DNA of 64,000 bases from Haemonchus contortus (taxonomy: Eukaryota; Nematoda; Chromadorea; Rhabditida; Trichostrongylidae): NCBI GenBank assembly GCA_000469685.2, contig LS997566.1, positions 45,123,442-45,187,441 on the forward strand, in the 5' to 3' direction. Both the position numbers and the translations under genes were made by a program. Shown in pieces: positions 58,201-64,000 of this stretch (its first letter is position 1; each line of letters starts with the position of its first letter). The notes beneath the pieces are model-generated. The model ran no database searches, was not told the origin of the DNA, and was given only the letters and a program-made list of their open reading frames with translations.

Positions 58201-61200
58201 AAAATTACTTTCACACTTGCAGGTCCCAACTGTCCTGGAGGCGGTGGGCTCCCTCCCCCATGCGTACCTGGAAGTGAGTCGCAATACTTGTACAGTCATC
58301 TTTGCATTTTTATGGTTGATGTGAGAGAGTTGACTGCTTTCTCGAGTCGCTTTCATAGAGAGCGACTGAGCTCTTCATAAAGAAAGTTATTTTGACGCTT
58401 GTAGGTCCCAACTGCCCCGGAGGCGGCGCACTCCCCCCTCAATGCGTTCCTGGAAGTGAGTCTCCAATGTTTTTATTATACAATCATATTTGCATTCGTA
58501 TGGTTGATGGTAGAGAAATAACTGTTTTCTCGAGCCACTTTCATGGGGTGCGACTGAGCTTTTCATCAAAAAAATTATTTTGACGCTTGCAGGTCCCAAC
58601 TGCCCCGGCGGCGGTGGACTTCCTCCTCCATGCGTTCCTGGAAGTAAGTCACAATATATCATCGCCAGGCAATACCATTTCATTTTTATAATTGATATAT
58701 AGAGATGAACTAATCACTGAATAAATGTGAGGCGGGTAGTGAGAAGTGGCCCATGGCACTTCATTGTATAGGCCACATACGTACTCAAAACGCCTCTGCA
58801 AGCCCGAATGGAAGTTGAGTGAGTTTCGTCGGGGAAACGGGATCGATTCACTCTGGAGATTTCATCTTTTATCCTTATGACTAAATTTATTTTCATCAAG
58901 TAGTCATCGGATTTTGGATTTTTCTTTGAACTATAGTGTCATTTACAGGTCCCAATTGCCCCGGCGGCGGTGGACTTCCTCCATGCGTTCCTGGAAGTGA
59001 GTTACATTACAATGATACAATTACTTGGTTTTTTCTAGATGACGCTTGAGCCCTATTTTACAGAATAACTGCTAGATTAAACACTGCACTATTCTAACGT
59101 TTGCAGGTCCTAACTGTGGCGGAGTACTTGGTGGCACGAGTGGCGGAGGAGATGGAGGTAAGAAAGGCGGAGAAGATAGTGGCGAAGAAGATGGTGGCGG
59201 TGGCGGCGGGAGTGACGAGAAAGACGGAGAAGACACTAGCGGAGAAGGCGGTGGCAAGAAAGGCAAAGGACCTGGTGGCAAAAAAGGCGGAGGAGGCAGT
59301 AGCGAAGAAGGTGGTGGCAAGAAGGACAAAGGACCTGGCGGCAAGAAAGGCAAAGGACCTGGTGGCAAGAAAGGCGCGAGAGGCAGTGGCGAAGAAGGTG
59401 GTGACAAGAAAGGCAGAGGACGTGGTGGCAAGAAAGGCGGAGGAGGCAGTAGCGAAGAAGGCGGTGGCAAAAAAGGCAAAGGACCTGGTGGCAAGAAAGG
59501 CGGAGGAGGCAGTAGCGAAGAAGGCGGTGGCAAAAAAGGCAAAGGACCTGGTGGCAAGAAAGGCGGAGGAGGCGGTAGCGAAGAAGGTGGTGACAAGAAA
59601 GGAAGAGGACGTGGTGGCAAGAAAGGCGGAGGAGGCAGTGGTGAACAAGGTGGTGGCGGCCGCGGAGGTGGCAGCAGCGATAGTTCGTCAAGTTTTTTTA
59701 TTCTTACCTTTTTCTTACCATTTTACAAATTCTAAAAATATAATAATGAATTTTCAGGCTATGCAACGCCACCACCCAACTACTTACCACCCGTTGCTGC
59801 TCCTGTTGCTGCTCCTGTTGCTGCTCCTGTTGCTGCTCCTGTGGCATCTCCGCCTGTAGCTGCTCCACTACCTGCTCCTGTACCTCCAAGAGTATCTGCT
59901 CCTGTGGCTCCACCACCCGTTGTGGCTGCTCCTAGGCCATCTCCACCTGTAGCAGCTCCTAAGTCATCTTCACCTGTTGCTGCTCCTGTTGCTGCTCCTG
60001 TGGCATCTCCACCTGGTGCTGCTCAATTACCTGCTCCTGTGGCGCCACCACCTGTAGCTGTTCAACTACCTGCTCCTGTGGCGCCACCACCTGCAGCTGC
60101 TCAACTCCCTGCTTCTAGGCCATCTCCACCTGTAGCAGCTCCCAAACCTGTTGGTGCTCCTGTTGCTGCTCCCGTGGCATCTCCACCTGGAGCTGCTCAA
60201 CTACCTGCTCCTGTGGCGCCACCACCTGTAGCTGTTCAACTACCTGCTCCTGTGGCGCCACCACCTGTAGCTGCTCAACTCCCTGCTACTAAGCCATCTC
60301 CACCTGTGGCAGCTCCCAAGTCTGTTGCTGCTCCTGTTGCTGCTCCTGTAGCTGCTCCTGTAGCACCTCCACCTGCAGCTGCTCCCAGGCCATCTTCACC
60401 TGTAGCTGCTCCTCCAGCACCTCGCCCAGTAGCTGCTCCTCCGGCACCTCGTCCTGTAGCTGCTCCTGTGGCACCACCACCATCATCACCTGTATCACCC
60501 GAACAAGCTACTTCACCTGTGCGGCCTTATCAGCCTCCAGCACCTCCTCCACGCCCACCAACACCAGGAGGGTATCAACAACCCCCACCTGTGAGCCCTC
60601 CGGTTTCTCCACCTAGACCTGTTAACCCACCAGTTTCTCCACCTAGACCTGTTAATCCCCCAGTTTCTCCACCTAGGCCTGTGAGCCCTCCAGTTTCTCC
60701 ACCAAGACCTGTTAACCCACCAGTTTCGCCACCTAGGCCCGTGAGCCCTCCAGTTTCTCCACCTAGACCTGTTAGCCCTCCAGTTTCCCCACCGAGACCG
60801 GTTAGTCCTCCAGTTTCTCCACCTAGACCTGTTAACCCACCAGTTTCCCCACCAAGACCGGTTAGCCCTCCTGGCGGCTCAGGTGGATATGCAGTTGCGC
60901 CACCATATATAAATCCAGGAGGACCACTAGTGCCAGTAGCACCAGCACGTCCAGCTCCACCACCCGCTCCAGCACCAGTAGCACCAGTAGCCCCAGCTGC
61001 CCCAGTTGCCCCAGCAGCTCCAGTTGCCCCAGCTGCCCCAGTTGCCCCAACAGCTCCAGTTGCCCCAGCAGCTCCAGTTGCCCCAGCAGCTCCAGTTGCC
61101 CCAGTAGCACCAGTAGCTCCGGCTCAACCGCAACGACTTAGTCCAGTATCACGTAAGTCCTTAGATTTGATAATCGTAGATATTCACTTTCTGGTACTAA

Positions 61201-61311
61201 ACTGTTTCAGAAGGAACCTATTCTCAACCGGCTCCGTACAAACGTCATTTCTACGAAAAAGCCAAGATGCTACTAAACGTGCGAAGAATGCGACGGTCTC
61301 AAACGGCGTAG
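55233..61311 (+). CDS. Gene E: mosaic secreted Gly/Pro/Lys-rich protein built from micro-exon modules, 14 exons, about 887 aa
   Basis: Exons 55233-55276, 55395-55483, 55584-55628, 55765-55815, 55957-56007, 56118-56168, 58045-58095, 58223-58273, 58405-58455, 58593-58643, 58949-58996, 59107-59691, 59758-61152, 61211-61311. Signal peptide [15 protein letters not shown], then [12 protein letters not shown]. Exons 4-11 are symmetric phase 1-1 cassettes (51 nt; exon 11 is 48), each encoding S-P-N-C-P-G-G-G-x-x-P-P-P-C-V-P-G. Exon 3 encodes a shorter variant; exons 2 and 12 end and begin with half modules. Exon 12 then runs into a Lys/Glu-Gly domain ([13 protein letters not shown]; repeats of [20 protein letters not shown]). 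Exon 13 is Pro/Ala/Val-rich ([12 protein letters not shown], then [12 protein letters not shown] repeats, then [12 protein letters not shown]), including GGYAVAPPY as in A-D. The last exon is basic ([18 protein letters not shown], ending RRSQTA). The exon 12 donor may be 59683 or 59692; both keep frame. Confidence 0.85.
56680..57420. repeat. About 127-bp tandem repeat array in gene E intron 6
   Basis: About six diverged units marked by gatctaagccccgcccactt (near 56682, 56805, 56897, 57030, 57157, 57283), with ttgaccacatttgttcttt and gagttataaatttttgat inside each. The unit at 56805 is shortened. Downstream (57420-57780) are related GC-rich foldback-like pieces (gcacgccccgcccctcgtgg, gcacgccccgccccttgggg). 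Confidence 0.85.
57857..57902. repeat. (ACAGACAA)n-type microsatellite
   Basis: Imperfect acagacaaacagacaaac repeats at the end of the intron 6 repeat block. Confidence 0.85.
58735..58880 (+). repeat. SINE 3' fragment in gene E intron 10
   Basis: Body words cattgtataggccacatacg and cccgaatggaagttgagtga, then a tail catcttttatccttatg. The 5' half and tRNA head are missing. Confidence 0.7.
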
Positions 61312-61355
61312 AAAGCGCTACCTAGCAGTATCATTTCAGTTTTCAGTTTTAAAGA

Positions 61356-61361
61356 AATAAA
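61356..61361 (+). terminator. Polyadenylation signal of gene E
   Basis: AATAAA 45 bases after the stop codon. Confidence 0.85.
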
Positions 61362-61369
61362 CTTTAGCT

Positions 61370-62365
61370 AAGTAACACCTGTATTCATCATCGATCAAAG
61401 GGGAGTAGGATCATGTTCAAAGGTTTCCCAAAGTTACGCAAGTTTGTAGTTCTAAGCAACCTTGTTGACCCATGGACCTCTAGGAGCAGGAAGCGAGCCA
61501 GAGTGGGCGAGTTTGAACCTGGATTGGAGCCTTCCTAAGGTCTTTTAACTATTGTTACGACCAACCTAATGGAAACTCAATCCCCAATGAATTCTTATAA
61601 GATTCTCTGGAACGGCTATATACCTCCTTCCTAGCCGTGGCTTGGGGCTAGAGTGATGAGCTACTCCCAGAAGTTGATGAACACCAACTTCGGTTCGTTG
61701 TGAAACAGATCGGCGGAAAGGCTATCGAATATAAACATCAGCTGGAAAACGAAATCGGATTAGCCGGTCAAAAAGAAATCGAATCGCATTTCACTGTTAA
61801 ACGCATTTCCCTTTGAACACTACGGTGTGGCCTTCAACATTCTTTATCGGTCAAGTCGGACAGAACTGTTACAGTGAAATCAAAGGCAACTATGTGATAA
61901 GATAAGGAAAAAAAAGAAGTAAACAATAAAACTTGAAGAAAGAAAGGGTAGCCAGAGCCGGTACTGCCTGGCTAGGAATGAGTTGTGTTGCAGTTGAATC
62001 GGCGGCAAATCGATTTTCCCGGCAGGATGGGATGCGTGGTATCTACCAGCGATATTTGAGTCAGTCGTTCGATCCTACGTGGGCTTCTGACTATTTTCAG
62101 TGAAATTTAGGCCTACTCCTGACATGGGCTCCATCCACCGTCTACCGAACCCAAGTTTCAGAAAACCGTCTCAAATGGGAGTCACTGGGAGATGATTTCA
62201 TGAGAGCTCAGGCACTAGTGGAAGACTTAAAATTTGTGAAATCATGATTTCCAAGTCAACAAACAAGCCTCTTCCTTCCTTCCACTTTTTTCTTGAATCC
62301 TCGACGCAAGCACCACTCTGAACCAGCTAATCCAGCGATTGTGGAATGTGGTGTACGTACTCGTG
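61370..62365. other. Convergent intergenic region between E and F
   Basis: No ORF with coding character and no recognised repeat before the minisatellite. Confidence 0.4.
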
Positions 62366-62367
62366 GC

Positions 62368-62575
62368 ACGTGTGTCGAATTGGCAATCACATCCTGACCC
62401 ATGTCTCCCTTTAGTCAAGTTGGCGATAACATCCTCTCCCAGGTCCTTCTTTGATCAAACTGGAAATCACATCCTCACCCAAGTCTCCCTTTAGTCAAAT
62501 TAAGATTTTATCCCACCCAGGTCTCCCAATAGTCAATTTGGCGATCACACCCTCACCCAGGTCTCTCTTCAGTGT
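62368..62575. repeat. About 41-bp minisatellite, five diverged units
   Basis: Units of the form ttggcaatcacatcct, cacccaggtctccctttag, tcaa repeat in tandem with substitutions and small deletions. Confidence 0.8.
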
Positions 62576-62771
62576 GGTAGTAGGTTGGAAGAGTGTGCGA
62601 TCCAATGCAAAAATGTTCACGTACAGCAGTACGGTACTATAAATCAGGCCCGGTCTTACACTGGATACTTTGAGAAAAAATTTCTTTTCGTGGTGCTCAA
62701 AAGAAGGTTCCCCATAGGAAATCCACACAGATCACTGTGAATTCGTACAATTACTCAAATGCTGCAAACAA

Positions 62772-62777
62772 TTTATT
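62772..62777 (-). terminator. Polyadenylation signal of gene F
   Basis: TTTATT on the plus strand (AATAAA on minus), 22 bases downstream of the gene F stop. Confidence 0.8.
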
Positions 62778-62798
62778 GAAGTAAAACAACTTCACAGT

Positions 62799-63850
62799 CT
62801 ACTGATACAAGGCATGTTTTGACCGCACAGCCTTTCGTGCTTTCACTTTGCGCTTCACCGCCTTTCTTTGAAGATTCGCGAAACGCCTATTCTGATCTGA
62901 AAATATGGTAAGTATAGTGAATAAATTTCGGAAAATGACCGAAATGACACTTACAGACACGTCGCTTGGCTGCTGCTTTGAGGTTTTTCTTTCTGAATGG
63001 TCCTGGAGAATCTGAAAGTCAAAGTATCGCTGAGGGACTTAGAATAGACTACTGTAACGGACTGCAAAGCGCCCGGAAAGTATAAACCTGGAATTTCCGT
63101 AGTATCAAAACACATATACTGACTTCTGCGGAAGTTTCGTCATGTGGGAGTGGCTAAAAGTGGTTTGGACACAATGTGTACGAACCATATGACACACTGC
63201 CATTTACAAACTTATCCCTCTGCACAATATCACTCCCCGTTGGAAATTTTGATCCTCTGAATTCATATTTTTCATTTCCAGTGAATAACTCTCCTTTTTC
63301 CTTCTTATTCTATGAAATAAATGCGAATATCTCCCTTCTTGATCACTTCAGTGATTTACGGTAAGCAAGCCCCGTCAATTTTAATTTGCTTACCGAGAAG
63401 AGCGAAAGAATTTTCTCCGTTTGAAGGCATTGCTGGTGCCGAAGGTCCTACCAAGGTGGATATGGAACCCGAGACCTGACTATAAACAGTTGGCCCGCGA
63501 TAAGCAGTCGCATAAGAAGGTGGCCGTGGTGGCGGTGGTGGTGGGGGTGGAGGAGGAGCTGGATACGCAGGTGGAGACGGAGGCATAACAGCATAGGTAT
63601 CAGGCGGGGTTACGAAGCTACCTGAAATCAATACATATTGATTGACGCTAGTTTCTGGATTCAATCAGCCACTTACTAACGGTGGTATATCCGTTGTTAT
63701 AAACGTCATTATTGCATGCTCCATTACCATTGCCTCGACCACTGAAAAAGATCGGAAAAAATCAATAAATCAATAATAGTTTCAGATAACTTACCATTTA
63801 CTGAGAGGAACTGCGAACGTTAGCAGGAATAGAACTACGTGAATGATCAT
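62799..63850 (-). CDS. Gene F: small secreted Pro-rich protein with long basic tail, 167 aa
   Basis: Exons in transcript order: 63850-63795, 63741-63677, 63621-63394, 63011-62955, 62896-62799; exactly 168 codons. Signal peptide MIIHVVLFLLTFAVPLSK. Phase-2 intron, then CGRGNGNGACNNDVYNNGY with two Cys. The Pro block MPPSPPAYPAPPPPPPP is followed by PPSYATAYRGPTVYSQ and a Ser/Ala segment. Two last exons encode the cationic tail (PFRKKNLKAAAKRRV; NRRFANLQRKAVKRKVKARK, ending SKHALYQ). The order secretion signal, low-complexity body, separate basic exon matches A-E, but sequence identity is low, so it is a distant member or a convergent neighbour. The mature protein is highly basic. Confidence 0.82.
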
Positions 63851-63877
63851 TTGGCTTTGAAAATCTCTGAAGGTCGC

Positions 63878-63885
63878 TATTTAAA
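63878..63885 (-). promoter_or_regulatory. TATA-like element of gene F
   Basis: TTTAAATA on the minus strand, about 28 bases before the ATG at 63850. This is close for a TATA box, so the 5' UTR would be very short. Confidence 0.4.
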
Positions 63886-64000
63886 GGGCGGAAGTTTTTC
63901 AGGAAAAACCTATTACTGTAATGGGGACTGCCTGTTTTACAGCCAACATTGGCTTAGTTTCGAGGCGGAGTCGAAAGTATCTATGTTTTCTGCTTTCGAT

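Noticed and set aside
59072..59691. Pro/Leu/Ser/Phe-rich and Cys/His/Leu-rich minus-strand ORFs and the [12 protein letters not shown] plus ORF over gene E exon 12
   Set aside because: Wrong-frame readings of the Lys/Glu-Gly repeats. The correct frame is fixed by phase 1 junctions on both sides and lacks a Met.
1..64000. CRISPR arrays, bacterial operons, ribosome binding sites
   Set aside because: The window is eukaryotic: spliced genes, TATA boxes, AATAAA signals. The short tandem repeats are microsatellites and minisatellites without unique spacers.

Overview
The window is a stretch of nuclear genome from a nematode, most likely a clade V (rhabditid/strongylid) parasite. Three things point there. 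A troponin C gene matches Caenorhabditis TNC-2 almost residue for residue. A glutamate-gated chloride channel resembles the GLC-1/AVR-15 group. The repeats include an RTE-type retrotransposon, a tRNA-headed SINE with an ATCCTTT tail and Tc1/mariner elements, of the sort I associate with hookworm-like strongylids. Introns are GT-AG with TTTTCAG-like acceptors. The genus is inference; no rRNA, tRNA, operon or CRISPR signal was seen.

Layout. At 0.3-2.8 kb lies tnc-2 (+, 7 exons). At 3.4-5.4 kb there is a decayed RTE fragment, SINE copies and a Tc1-type MITE nested in a SINE. From 5.4 to 19.6 kb there is mostly non-coding sequence with one unidentified ORF (5393-5833, -), a 183-bp repeat, foldback hairpins and two candidate 5' exons. 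At 19.6-26.0 kb is a 15-exon glutamate-gated chloride channel (+) with an unusually long acidic/Thr-rich N-terminal segment. At 27.6-28.5 kb is a decayed mariner element inside a TCTG microsatellite.

The most notable part is 29.9-63.9 kb: six genes (A-F here) for secreted, extreme low-complexity Gly/Pro proteins. Five are on + (A 29964-31136, B 39348-40206, C 44110-45168, D 50594-52456, E 55233-61311) and one on - (F 62799-63850). None has a recognisable catalytic domain. All share one plan: a short first exon cutting the signal peptide in phase 2, a Gly-rich/Pro-rich body with Tyr at block boundaries and (A-E) paired Cys, and a separate last exon, entered in phase 1, encoding a Lys/Arg-rich tail. 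A-C are recent duplicates. B, C and D share a promoter block ending in TATAAAA, and E shares its proximal part. Gene E carries eight 48-51-nt symmetric micro-exons, each encoding one 16-17-residue Cys-Gly-Pro module, plus a Lys/Glu-Gly domain. Gene A has a one-base frame disruption in its Pro tract. The intergenic DNA between A and D is a decayed tandem segmental duplication invaded by SINEs and TTAA-flanked MITEs. I infer that the cluster encodes self-assembling extracellular matrix proteins (cuticle, pharyngeal or buccal lining, sheath or eggshell). The sequence alone does not say which.

Exon coordinates were worked out by hand from splice consensus and reading phase; none is confirmed by transcripts.
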